Positions 1-5,258 are shown, counted from the stretch's first letter. The stretch: DNA of 5,677 nt from Tardiphaga sp. (GCA_028290325.1 JAQGJY010000058.1:1-5677), one strand, 5' to 3'. Program-made: numbers and translations. Notes: a model not told the origin generated them from the letters alone.

Positions 1-57
1 GCCGCCTTGCAACAGGCGACGACGCGACAGGCGGACGCTGGAATCAGATGCGGTCAT
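1..57 (-). CDS. N-terminus of a probable Tat-exported protein (partial)
   Basis: Reading leftward from an ATG at 57-55, 19 codons are open to the window edge and give MTASDSSVRLSRRRLLQGG. The SRRRLLQGG segment resembles the twin-arginine motif (S/T-R-R-x-F-L-K) followed by the start of a small-residue hydrophobic stretch, so an exported cofactor-containing or folded periplasmic enzyme is likely. The hydrophobic core and mature protein lie outside the window, so the family cannot be named. A modest GGGG lies just upstream of the ATG. The start is only 34 bp from the divergent antitoxin start, so the promoters must overlap coding DNA. The short length makes this tentative. Confidence 0.45.
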   Translation of the reverse strand, partial: MTASDSSVRLSRRRLLQGG

Positions 58-91
58 GGCCCCAGTGTAAGCCAATGACCGGGGCGGCGGT

Positions 92-352
92 ATGGCCGAG
101 GATCTGACCTCCGACATCGCGGTTGCGGCCTTCATGGCTGAAGCATTCGAGACCGACGATTCCGGCTATATCGCGCGTGCCCTCGGCGTCGTGGCCCGCG
201 CCAAAGGCATGACCGAAATCGCCAGTCAGACCGGCTTGTCGCGCGAGCAGCTCTATCGATCATTCAGCGCCGAAGGCAATCCGACACTGAAAACGACGAT
301 CGCAGTCATGAAAGCATTGGGAATCGCGCTGACCGCCAAAGCCAGCGCGTGA
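92..352 (+). CDS. HigA-like / addiction-module antidote protein (orphan antitoxin)
   Basis: An 86-residue protein resembling the 'putative addiction module antidote' family, the DNA-binding antitoxins normally paired with a HigB/RelE-like toxin. Residues 9-35 match the usual N-terminal helical segment (here IARALGVVARAKGMT). Residues about 38-59 form the helix-turn-helix with GLSREQLYRSFS, followed by the family's EGNP turn at 61-64 and a C-terminal helix (VMKALGI). Family members are usually about 95-100 residues, so the N-terminus is somewhat short. An in-frame TAA at 68-70 and no other start codon fix ATG 92 as the only start. A G-rich stretch (81-90) may act as a weak ribosome binding site. 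In this family the toxin gene usually lies immediately upstream; here that space holds a minus-strand gene start, and no toxin is visible. It may now be a solitary transcription regulator. It ends 3 bp from the convergent efp stop. Confidence 0.75.
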   Translation: MAEDLTSDIAVAAFMAEAFETDDSGYIARALGVVARAKGMTEIASQTGLSREQLYRSFSAEGNPTLKTTIAVMKALGIALTAKASA

Positions 353-355
353 TCC

Positions 356-922
356 TCAATCCTTCGCGCGTTCGACGTAGGAGCCGTCTTCCGTCATCAC
401 GACGATGCGGGTGCCGGCGCCGATATGCGGCGGCACCAGCGTGCGGACGCCGTTCGACAGGATCGCCGGCTTGTACGACGACGACGCGGTCTGGCCCTTG
501 GTAACCGGCTCGGTCTCGATCACTTCCAGCGTCGCGCGTTGCGGCATCGTGATCGCCACCGGGATCAGGCCGTGCAGCGACAGCTTCACGGTCATGTTCT
601 CTTGCAGATAGGGCTCGGCGTTGCCGATCACGTCCTTCTGAACCTGCACCTGATCGTAATTGTCGTTGTTCATGAAGTGGAAGCCGTCGGCATCCTTGTA
701 AAGATAATTGAAGTTCTGGTCCTCGATCGTCGCCTTTTCCACCGCATCGGTGGTCTTGTAGCGCTCCGAGATCTTCACGCCGTCGCTGATTCGGCGCATT
801 TCGATTTGGCTGACCGGGGTGCCCTTGCCGGGGTGGATGTTCTCGGCGGTCAGAACCACGTAGAGCTTGCCGTCCTGCTCGATGACGTTGCCCTTGCGGA
901 TAGAACTGGCGATGACTTTCAC
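356..922 (-). CDS. efp: Elongation factor P
   Basis: A 188-residue protein, the standard EF-P length. EF-P binds the ribosome between the P and E sites and restores peptide bond formation when ribosomes stall on consecutive prolines. Domain I (about 1-63) carries the loop HPGKG at 30-34; Lys33 corresponds to E. coli Lys34, the residue that receives beta-lysine. OB domain II follows (about 66-126). Domain III (about 129-188) contains the EF-P signature from YKPAIL (150-155) to GAGTRI (168-173). The start is GTG at 922-920: homologues begin at this MKVIASSIRKGN position, and AGGAC (complement of 931-935) lies 8 nt upstream. A much longer open frame continues upstream but is antisense to epmA. 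The gene is divergent from epmA-epmB, which encode its modification enzymes. No terminator is visible after the stop, so its transcript may run into the antitoxin gene in antisense. Confidence 0.97.
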   Translation of the reverse strand: MKVIASSIRKGNVIEQDGKLYVVLTAENIHPGKGTPVSQIEMRRISDGVKISERYKTTDAVEKATIEDQNFNYLYKDADGFHFMNNDNYDQVQVQKDVIGNAEPYLQENMTVKLSLHGLIPVAITMPQRATLEVIETEPVTKGQTASSSYKPAILSNGVRTLVPPHIGAGTRIVVMTEDGSYVERAKD

Positions 923-959
923 AGTGATATGTCCTGAATGTCTGGCTTGGGACCGTTCC

Positions 960-999
960 GGACAAGGCTGTCCACGGGCCGGCGAAGCGGTTTGCCGGC
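960..999. other. Two adjacent hairpins in the efp/epmA divergent spacer
   Basis: First hairpin: GGACA (960-964) pairs with TGTCC (969-973) around the loop AGGC. Second hairpin: GCCGGCGAA (978-986) pairs with TTTGCCGGC (991-999) around the tetraloop GCGG, giving nine pairs including one G-T. Neither is followed by a T-run in either direction, so they do not look like terminators. They could fold in a 5' leader or be a protein-binding site. The pairing is seen directly; any role is inference. Confidence 0.4.
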
Positions 1000-1001
1000 G
1001 C

Positions 1002-1030
1002 AACATACTGATTTCACCCGGCGATGCCAG
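1002..1030 (-). promoter_or_regulatory. Candidate sigma-70 type promoter for efp
   Basis: On the minus strand CTGGCA (1030-1025) and TATGTT (1007-1002) are separated by 17 nt; each matches 4 of 6 bases of TTGACA/TATAAT. Transcription would begin near 995, giving a leader of about 75 nt that includes much of the hairpin region before the GTG at 922. Chance matches of this quality are common, so this is only a candidate. Confidence 0.3.
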
Positions 1031-1054
1031 CGTTTTACCCTGTGCGGCGCCGCA

Positions 1055-2101
1055 ATGACGGTTAAACACGATCCGATGTCGCCGTGGTGGGCGCCGTCGC
1101 GCCACGCCGACCGCCGGCCGTTTCTGGCTGCGCGCGGCGCGATCACGCGGCATCTGCGCGACTGGTTCGAGGCCGAGGGCTTCACCGAGGTCGAAACCTC
1201 CGTGTTGCAGGTGTCGCCGGGCAACGAAACCCATTTGCACGCGCCGCGCACGGAGTTGCTCTCGGCGGACGGCGAGCGCCGAACCCGTTACCTGCGGACA
1301 TCCCCGGAATTCGCCGCCAAGAAATTGCTGGCCGCAGGCGAGGACAAGATCGTCGAATTCGCGCGGGTGTTTCGCGACCGCGAGCGCGGCGACCTGCATC
1401 TGCCGGAATTCACAATGCTGGAATGGTATCGCGCCGGCGCCGGCTTCGATGACGTGATGGCGGATTGCGTGGTGGTGATCGCCAAGGCGGCGCAGGCCGT
1501 CGGGACGCGGCGGTTCACATTTCGCGGCAGCGGCGCCGACCCGTTTCTGGAGCCGGAATTGCTGAGCGTCGGCGACGCGTTCGTTCGCGATGCCGGGGTC
1601 GATCTGCTGGCGACGATTCACGACCAGCGCGGCGACCGCCACGCCTTGGCGGAGGCCGCGCGCGACAAAGTGCGTGTCACCGAGGATGACGACTGGTCGG
1701 ATATCTTCAGCAAGATTCTGGTCGAGCATGTCGAGCCGAAACTGGGCCAGGGACGGCTCACCGTGTTGTTCGATTATCCCGCGCCGGAAGCCGCGTTGGC
1801 CCGCGTCAGCCCTGACGATCCGCGCACCGCGGAACGGTTTGAAATCTACGCCTGCGGCATCGAGCTCGCCAACGGTTTCGGCGAACTCACCGACGCCGAC
1901 GAGCAGCGCGCGCGGTTCGACGCGGCGATGGACGAGAGGCAACGCCGCTATGGCGAACGCTATCCGCTGGACGAGGATTTTCTCGCTGCCGTCGCCGCAA
2001 TGCCCGAGGCGAGCGGCGTCGCGCTCGGCTTCGACAGGCTTGTGATGCTGGCGGCGGGCGCGACCCGAATCGATCAGGTGGTCTGGACACCGCCGGCATG
2101 A
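1055..2101 (+). CDS. epmA: EF-P (R)-beta-lysine ligase EpmA (PoxA/GenX, LysRS paralogue)
   Basis: A 348-residue class II aminoacyl-tRNA-synthetase-like protein lacking the anticodon-binding domain of LysRS (E. coli EpmA is 325 residues). It activates (R)-beta-lysine with ATP and transfers it to the conserved loop lysine of EF-P instead of to tRNA. Visible features: TSPEFAAKKLLAAG (82-95), motif 2 in FARVFRDRERG (102-112) followed by HLPEFTMLEWY (115-125), the family segment GIELANGFGELTD (268-280), and motif 3 GVALGFDRLVML (321-332). Ala323 in GVALG is retained at the position of E. coli Ala298, reported to distinguish the enzyme from LysRS (Gly). The start is uncertain: ATG 1055 is taken, but ATG 1076 (MSPWW, 341 residues) fits homologue N-termini equally well; neither has a strong ribosome binding site. 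The stop overlaps the epmB start as ATGA, implying translational coupling. Confidence 0.95.
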   Translation: MTVKHDPMSPWWAPSRHADRRPFLAARGAITRHLRDWFEAEGFTEVETSVLQVSPGNETHLHAPRTELLSADGERRTRYLRTSPEFAAKKLLAAGEDKIVEFARVFRDRERGDLHLPEFTMLEWYRAGAGFDDVMADCVVVIAKAAQAVGTRRFTFRGSGADPFLEPELLSVGDAFVRDAGVDLLATIHDQRGDRHALAEAARDKVRVTEDDDWSDIFSKILVEHVEPKLGQGRLTVLFDYPAPEAALARVSPDDPRTAERFEIYACGIELANGFGELTDADEQRARFDAAMDERQRRYGERYPLDEDFLAAVAAMPEASGVALGFDRLVMLAAGATRIDQVVWTPPA

Positions 2102-3150
2102 CCACGCGTTCGACGATTCGCCGCGCCGATGAGTTGATCGCGCAAGGCTTCGCGGCGCGGGACGATCTGCCCGCATTGGAGCAGGTCGCGGCGCGATATG
2201 CCGTCGCCGTCACGCCAGCCGTCGCCGCATTGATCGATCGCGACGATCCGGACGATCCAATCGCGCGGCAATACATTCCGCGCGCCGACGAACTCCTGAC
2301 CCAGCCGCAGGAGCGCGCCGATCCGATCGGCGATCACGTGCATTCGCCGGTCGATGGCATCGTGCATCGCTATCCCGACCGCGTGCTGTTCAAGCTGGTC
2401 CATGTCTGCGCGGTCTATTGCCGTTTCTGTTTTCGCCGCGAGATGGTCGGGCCGGGCAAGGAGACCAGCCTGTCCGGCGACGCTTATGCAGGCGCGCTCG
2501 ATTATATCCGCGCCCACGACGAAATCTGGGAAGTCATTCTCACCGGCGGCGATCCGCTGATGCTGTCGCCACGTCGGCTCGATGAGATCATGCGCGACAT
2601 CGCCGCGATCGCTCATGTGAAGATCATCCGCATCCATACCCGCATTCCGGTCGCCGATCCCGCCCGCGTGACGCCGGATCTGGTCGCGGCCTTGCGGGTG
2701 ACAGGCGCCACCACATGGGTCGCCCTGCATGCCAATCATCCGCGCGAACTCAGCGTTGCGGCGCGGAAGGCCTGCGCCGCCATGATCGACGCCGGGATTC
2801 CGATGGTCAGCCAGAGCGTGCTGCTGCGCGGCGTCAATGACGACGCGGCGACGCTGGCGGCGCTGATGCGCGGTTTCGTCGAATGCCGCATCAAGCCTTA
2901 TTATCTGCATCACGGTGATCTCGCGCCCGGCACCGCGCATCTGCGGACGACCCTGGCCGAAGGGCAGGCGCTGATGATGGCGTTGCGCGGCCGCGTCTCG
3001 GGCCTGTGCCAGCCGGATTACGTGCTCGATATTCCCGGCGGATTCGGCAAGGCTCCGGTCGGCCCGCAATATCTGACGCAAGACGCCGAATCGCAGATCC
3101 GGGTGCTGGATTACTGCGGCGACGTGCATCTGTACCCGCCGCAGCCGTGA
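2098..3150 (+). CDS. epmB: EF-P-associated lysine 2,3-aminomutase EpmB (radical SAM, PLP)
   Basis: A 350-residue KamA-family enzyme (E. coli EpmB is 342) that converts (S)-alpha-lysine to the (R)-beta-lysine used by EpmA. The radical SAM cluster motif CxxxCxxC is at Cys104, Cys108 and Cys111 (CAVYCRFCFRRE). The S-adenosylmethionine-binding GGDPL is at 150-154. IRIHTRIP (177-184) and VLLRGVNDD (241-249) are typical family segments. PGGFGK (313-318) supplies Lys318 as the expected pyridoxal phosphate Schiff-base lysine. The length matches the short EpmB type, without the C-terminal extension of clostridial lysine aminomutase. The start ATG overlaps the epmA stop by 4 bp, so the two are one operon, closed by the terminator at 3172-3195. 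Its location beside efp and epmA supports the EF-P role over lysine catabolism. No EpmC hydroxylase is present here. Confidence 0.96.
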   Translation: MTTRSTIRRADELIAQGFAARDDLPALEQVAARYAVAVTPAVAALIDRDDPDDPIARQYIPRADELLTQPQERADPIGDHVHSPVDGIVHRYPDRVLFKLVHVCAVYCRFCFRREMVGPGKETSLSGDAYAGALDYIRAHDEIWEVILTGGDPLMLSPRRLDEIMRDIAAIAHVKIIRIHTRIPVADPARVTPDLVAALRVTGATTWVALHANHPRELSVAARKACAAMIDAGIPMVSQSVLLRGVNDDAATLAALMRGFVECRIKPYYLHHGDLAPGTAHLRTTLAEGQALMMALRGRVSGLCQPDYVLDIPGGFGKAPVGPQYLTQDAESQIRVLDYCGDVHLYPPQP

Positions 3151-3171
3151 CGCCGTAACAATGACCCGCGC

Positions 3172-3195
3172 AACGGTCGGAGTTCCGACTGTTTT
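3172..3195 (+). terminator. Rho-independent terminator of the epmA-epmB operon
   Basis: AACGGTCGG (3172-3180) pairs with CCGACTGTT (3185-3193) around the loop AGTT, nine pairs with one G-T wobble. TTTT occupies 3192-3195, overlapping the base of the stem. It begins 21 nt after the epmB stop, a normal position. Confidence 0.75.
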
Positions 3196-3211
3196 CACGG
3201 CTGAAAAAATG

Positions 3212-3231
3212 AGTCAGGATGGGCGCTGACT
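3212..3231. repeat. Inverted repeat upstream of the small secreted-protein gene
   Basis: AGTCAG (3212-3217) and CTGACT (3226-3231) form a perfect 6-bp inverted repeat with an 8-nt spacer, ending 4 nt before the GGGAG ribosome binding site at 3236-3240. It could be a leader hairpin or an operator. Chance is also possible at this length. Confidence 0.3.
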
Positions 3232-3247
3232 GGTCGGGAGAACGGTG

Positions 3248-3514
3248 ATGAAATGGGCACATCTGATCGCAGGGAGCCTCATCGTCGCGGGTACGACGCC
3301 GGCATTGGCGCAGTCCGGCGGTATTTCGCCGCCTGAACTGACCGCTCCGGCACCGGCCCGACCGATTCCCCAGCCTCCAGTCGGCCATCGGCAACCGCGC
3401 GCCATGGCATTGCCGCCGCAAAACCAGAATGCCAGCGAAAACTCGCAGGATACGATGACGCGCGAGGATGCGGTTCTGGAACGCAGAATGAAGGGCATCT
3501 GTCGCGGCTGCTGA
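3248..3514 (+). CDS. Small secreted proline-rich protein with C-terminal CRGC
   Basis: An 88-residue protein of unknown function. MKWAHLIAGSLIVAG followed by TTPALA is a clear Sec signal peptide with probable cleavage after ALA (about residue 21). The mature part is proline-rich and likely disordered (PPEL, PIPQPPV, LPPQ), then an acidic/basic helix-like segment (TREDAVLERRMKGI) and the end CRGC. A similar ICRGC ending occurs, as I recall, in small exported proteins of Bradyrhizobium; the paired cysteines may form a disulfide or bind metal, which is inference. ATG 3248 is preferred over the adjacent GTG 3245 because GGGAG (3236-3240) then lies 7 nt upstream. It follows the epmB terminator, so it is a separate transcription unit. 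Confidence 0.7.
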   Translation: MKWAHLIAGSLIVAGTTPALAQSGGISPPELTAPAPARPIPQPPVGHRQPRAMALPPQNQNASENSQDTMTREDAVLERRMKGICRGC

Positions 3515-3565
3515 GGCCGGCGGCGTGTCGGGGCAGCGGCAACACCATCTTCCGCGCAAGGCGGC

Positions 3566-3594
3566 TTGCCGGGCGCGAAAAACGTCATTATAGC
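3566..3594 (+). promoter_or_regulatory. Candidate promoter of tRNA-Glu
   Basis: TTGCCG (3566-3571) and TATAGC (3589-3594) are 17 nt apart, each matching 4 of 6 bases of the sigma-70 consensus. Transcription would start near 3601, about 46 nt before the mature tRNA. The site falls in the otherwise empty 132-bp gap between the secreted-protein gene and the tRNA, which holds no other feature I can support. Confidence 0.45.
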
Positions 3595-3646
3595 TTCGCG
3601 CGTGCAACGGACGGCCGGGCGATAACTGCCAAGCGCCTGATGTTTA

Positions 3647-3721
3647 GCTCCCTTCGTCTATCGGTTAGGACGCCACCCTTTCACGGTGGAGAGAGCGGTT
3701 CGATTCCGCTAGGGAGCACCA
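3647..3721 (+). tRNA. tRNA-Glu (anticodon UUC), CCA encoded
   Basis: A full cloverleaf of 75 nt. The acceptor stem GCTCCCT (3647-3653) pairs with AGGGAGC (3711-3717), with discriminator A 3718 and encoded CCA at 3719-3721. The D arm has GTC/GAC (3656-3658 with 3669-3671). The anticodon stem CCACC/GGTGG (3673-3677, 3685-3689) encloses loop CTTTCAC with anticodon TTC at 3680-3682. The variable loop is AGAG, and the T arm AGCGG-TTCGATT-CCGCT (3694-3710) is canonical. It reads GAA/GAG codons. A run of five T (3722-3726) follows directly and may help end transcription. No integrase or repeated tRNA 3' end is visible, so there is no sign of use as an attachment site here. Confidence 0.97.
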
Positions 3722-3823
3722 TTTTTCATGCGGACATCAACGCGACCGCCGCGACCTTGTATGGGTTTGCGGCTTTCTGGTCTGGCGTTGCAACCTTTCC
3801 GAAAGAGTCCGGGCCGTAAGAGT

Positions 3824-3849
3824 GGAACCTGATGGCGCGACGGCCTGTT
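3824..3849 (+). promoter_or_regulatory. Near-consensus EcfG-type stress promoter upstream of the PilZ gene
   Basis: GGAAC (3824-3828) is followed after 17 nt by TGTT (3846-3849); the EcfG consensus of alphaproteobacteria is GGAAC-N16/17-CGTT, so one base of the -10 element differs. The predicted start near 3857 gives a leader of about 25 nt carrying the GGGAG ribosome binding site of the PilZ gene. The rest of the 3722-3881 gap shows nothing I can support. Confidence 0.4.
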
Positions 3850-3881
3850 CTTCGAACATCCGGGCGGCAGGGAGTTTCCGG

Positions 3882-4139
3882 ATGGCGATCATCAAAAAGC
3901 GCGAAGCCCGCAAGTCGGTCCGTCAAGCGGGTTGGATCACGCTCGATGGCGGCTTCGCGGCGCGCGCCTGTCAGGTCATCGACCTGTCGGCGTCGGGCGC
4001 TAAGATCACCGTCGATGATCCGACCTCCGTGACCAACAAGGTCAAGCTTGGTTTTTCCCGCGATGGCCGCGCCGGGCGCGCTTGTGACGTGGTCTGGCGA
4101 CGCGGCAAAACGCTCGGTGTCAAATTCAGCGGGGCGTGA
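3882..4139 (+). CDS. Single-domain PilZ protein
   Basis: An 85-residue stand-alone PilZ domain, the fold that binds the second messenger cyclic di-GMP. Arg10-x-x-x-Arg14 (RKSVR) matches the RxxxR motif, and Asp34-Leu-Ser36-Ala-Ser-Gly39 (DLSASG) matches D/NxSxxG. The final strand VVWRRGKTLGVKF (70-82) is typical of the family in Bradyrhizobium relatives. With both motifs intact, cyclic di-GMP binding is plausible but unproven, and the output (motility, exopolysaccharide) cannot be read from sequence. ATG 3882 is chosen over GTG 3822 because AGGGAG (3869-3874) lies 7 nt upstream, the PilZ fold begins here, and the longer start would overlap the candidate promoter. It is followed after 13 nt by the next gene, suggesting an operon. 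Confidence 0.88.
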   Translation: MAIIKKREARKSVRQAGWITLDGGFAARACQVIDLSASGAKITVDDPTSVTNKVKLGFSRDGRAGRACDVVWRRGKTLGVKFSGA

Positions 4140-4152
4140 TTTGATCGTCGCC

Positions 4153-4419
4153 ATGCGAGTCCGATCCGCCGCCTTGGCAGCCTTTCTTGGTGTGTTCGTG
4201 ATGATGCCGCCGGCTTACGCGCAGCGGAAAGACGCTCTGCGTCCGCCGCGCGACCAGATCAACGCGCCAGTGAGCAAGCCGCCGCGCGCGCCCGCGAGCC
4301 ATCCCTGCGCTCAATTCGGGCCGGGCTTCGCGCGGGTCGATGGCACGGATACCTGCATCAAAATCGGCGGAAGCATCGGGATCGGTGGCGGCATCAGCAA
4401 TCATTCGTCGTCGCCCTGA
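4153..4419 (+). CDS. Small secreted protein with porin-like N-terminal motif
   Basis: An 88-residue protein of unknown function. Residues 1-23 (MRVRSAALAAFLGVF, then VMMPPAYA) form a Sec signal peptide. A basic proline-rich linker follows (RPPRDQ, KPPRAP). Residues 52-73 run Cys52-AQFGPGFARVDGTDTCIK-IGG with Cys68, which resembles the conserved region near the start of Bradyrhizobium-type outer-membrane porins (C-x-x-YGxGFxxxxGTDTC-IK-IGG). Only a glycine-rich tail (GSIGIGGGISN) follows, so there is no beta-barrel. The two cysteines could form a disulfide. It is either a porin-derived remnant or a genuine small periplasmic or surface protein; the intact frame and signal peptide favour a working gene. 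ATG 4153 is chosen because the signal peptide begins there; the ribosome binding site is weak. It probably shares a transcript with the PilZ gene (13-bp gap). Confidence 0.72.
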   Translation: MRVRSAALAAFLGVFVMMPPAYAQRKDALRPPRDQINAPVSKPPRAPASHPCAQFGPGFARVDGTDTCIKIGGSIGIGGGISNHSSSP

Positions 4420-4427
4420 GTCAGCCA

Positions 4428-4580
4428 ATGCCGCTTGAAATCATCGTTCCGGTTCTGATGAGTTGCGCGGTGATGTGGTGGGTCGGCCGTGGCATGAGCT
4501 GGACGCTGCGGTTGACCGTGATTGCGATCACGCTGGCGATCGTTGCCATCGTTCTTTTTGTCGAGCGCGGACTGACATAG
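4428..4580 (+). CDS. 50-residue two-helix membrane protein
   Basis: An intact frame of 50 codons starting 8 nt after the preceding stop. Residues about 4-20 (EIIVPVLMSCAVMWWVG) form a first hydrophobic segment. A short basic loop follows (RGMSWTLR), then a second hydrophobic segment at about 29-45 (LTVIAITLAIVAIVLFV), ending ERGLT. This is the layout of a small helical-hairpin inner-membrane protein. I do not recognise the family. The ribosome binding site is poor (TGAG about 7 nt upstream), so translation may depend on coupling to the gene before it. It may be the third member of the PilZ operon. It ends 3 bp from the convergent GST stop. Being short, its protein-coding status rests mainly on hydrophobic patterning and tight spacing. 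Confidence 0.6.
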   Translation: MPLEIIVPVLMSCAVMWWVGRGMSWTLRLTVIAITLAIVAIVLFVERGLT

Positions 4581-4583
4581 ATA

Positions 4584-5225
4584 TCAGGACATCGGCGGTG
4601 CGACGATCGCCACAAAAGCCGGCCGCGTGGCGACTCGCTGATACCATCGCATCAGATGCGGCAGCTCCGGTTTCACCACGCCTTCGACGCCGAACCAGCG
4701 CCTCGCGTAGGTCCCGAGCGCGAGATCGGCGAGCGAGAAGGTTTCGCCCTCCATCACGTCGCGCCCGACCAGATGCGCGTCGATCATCGTCCACAGCCTG
4801 CCGACCGCGTCGGTGTCGCGCTGAAGCGCCGCCATATCGCGCTCCGCCGCCGGCGTGCGAACCAGGCCCCAGAACACCGGACGTTCGGCTGGTTGCAAGG
4901 TCGACAGCGTCCAATCGAGCCAACGCTCGATGCCGGCGCGGATTTTAGCCGCCTCCGGATAAAGCGTCGAACCACGACCATGCGCGAGAACGAGATAGCG
5001 CAGGATCGCGTTGCTTTCCCAAAGAACGAAATCGCCCTCGACCAATGTCGGGATGCGGCCGTTCGGATTCATCTGCAGGTAATGCGGTTGATCGTTGTGG
5101 CCGAAGGCCATGCCGGCATCGATCCGTTCGAAAACAAGATCAAGTTCGGAAGCGCACCATAGCACCTTCTGGACGTTGACCGAATTGGCGCGGCCCCAGA
5201 TCGTGATCTGCGTCGGGATTGGCAT
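4584..5225 (-). CDS. Glutathione S-transferase family protein
   Basis: A 213-residue soluble GST, the usual length. The N-terminal thioredoxin-like domain (1 to about 82) begins ITIWGRANSVNVQKV, with Ser15 at the position expected to activate glutathione. Pro59 in GRIPTL is the cis-proline, and Glu70-Ser71 in LWESNAILRYL is the glutathione gamma-glutamyl site. The helical C-terminal domain (about 92-213) contains FSLADLALG (163-171) with the N-capping box Ser164-x-x-Asp167. Such enzymes conjugate or reduce electrophiles and peroxides with glutathione; the substrate cannot be told here. ATG at 5225-5223 is chosen because the fold starts there and AGGTGG lies 7 nt upstream. A TTG start 14 codons earlier would extend into the T-rich tail of the upstream terminator. 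That terminator separates the gene from the small peptide gene behind it, so it needs its own promoter in 5226-5272; none is obvious. Confidence 0.92.
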   Translation of the reverse strand: MPIPTQITIWGRANSVNVQKVLWCASELDLVFERIDAGMAFGHNDQPHYLQMNPNGRIPTLVEGDFVLWESNAILRYLVLAHGRGSTLYPEAAKIRAGIERWLDWTLSTLQPAERPVFWGLVRTPAAERDMAALQRDTDAVGRLWTMIDAHLVGRDVMEGETFSLADLALGTYARRWFGVEGVVKPELPHLMRWYQRVATRPAFVAIVAPPMS

Positions 5226-5258
5226 GGTCGCACCACCTGCAAGCAATGATGGGCATGC

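Noticed and set aside
955..959. GGAAC on the minus strand upstream of efp as an EcfG promoter
   Set aside because: No CGTT or near match occurs 16-17 nt downstream.
938..1054. An upstream start for epmA at ATG 938
   Set aside because: It would add 39 residues with no counterpart in EpmA and place the start 15 bp from the efp start, leaving no room for promoters.
356..2176. A 606-codon open frame on the minus strand
   Set aside because: Only its last 188 codons are a gene (efp). The rest is antisense to epmA, which has clear synthetase motifs; long antisense frames are common at this GC, and the GTG at 922 has a proper ribosome binding site.
2074..3198. A 374-codon minus-strand frame
   Set aside because: It is antisense to epmB, whose CxxxCxxC, GGDPL and PGGFGK motifs show which strand is coding. 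The antisense product is rich in Arg/His/Asp with no recognisable domain.
3553..3577. A GC-rich hairpin after the secreted CRGC protein as its terminator
   Set aside because: The stem is followed by an A-run, not T, on the plus strand, and its pairing is interrupted.
3700..3721. The tRNA-Glu 3' end as a mobile-element attachment site
   Set aside because: No repeat of the 3' end, no integrase and no foreign-looking genes are seen in the window.
4048..4152. A longer start for the porin-motif protein at ATG 4048
   Set aside because: It would overlap the end of the PilZ gene and bury the signal peptide, which begins at 4153.
3726..4154. A 142-codon minus-strand frame over the PilZ gene
   Set aside because: It is antisense to a recognisable PilZ domain with both conserved motifs and a good ribosome binding site.
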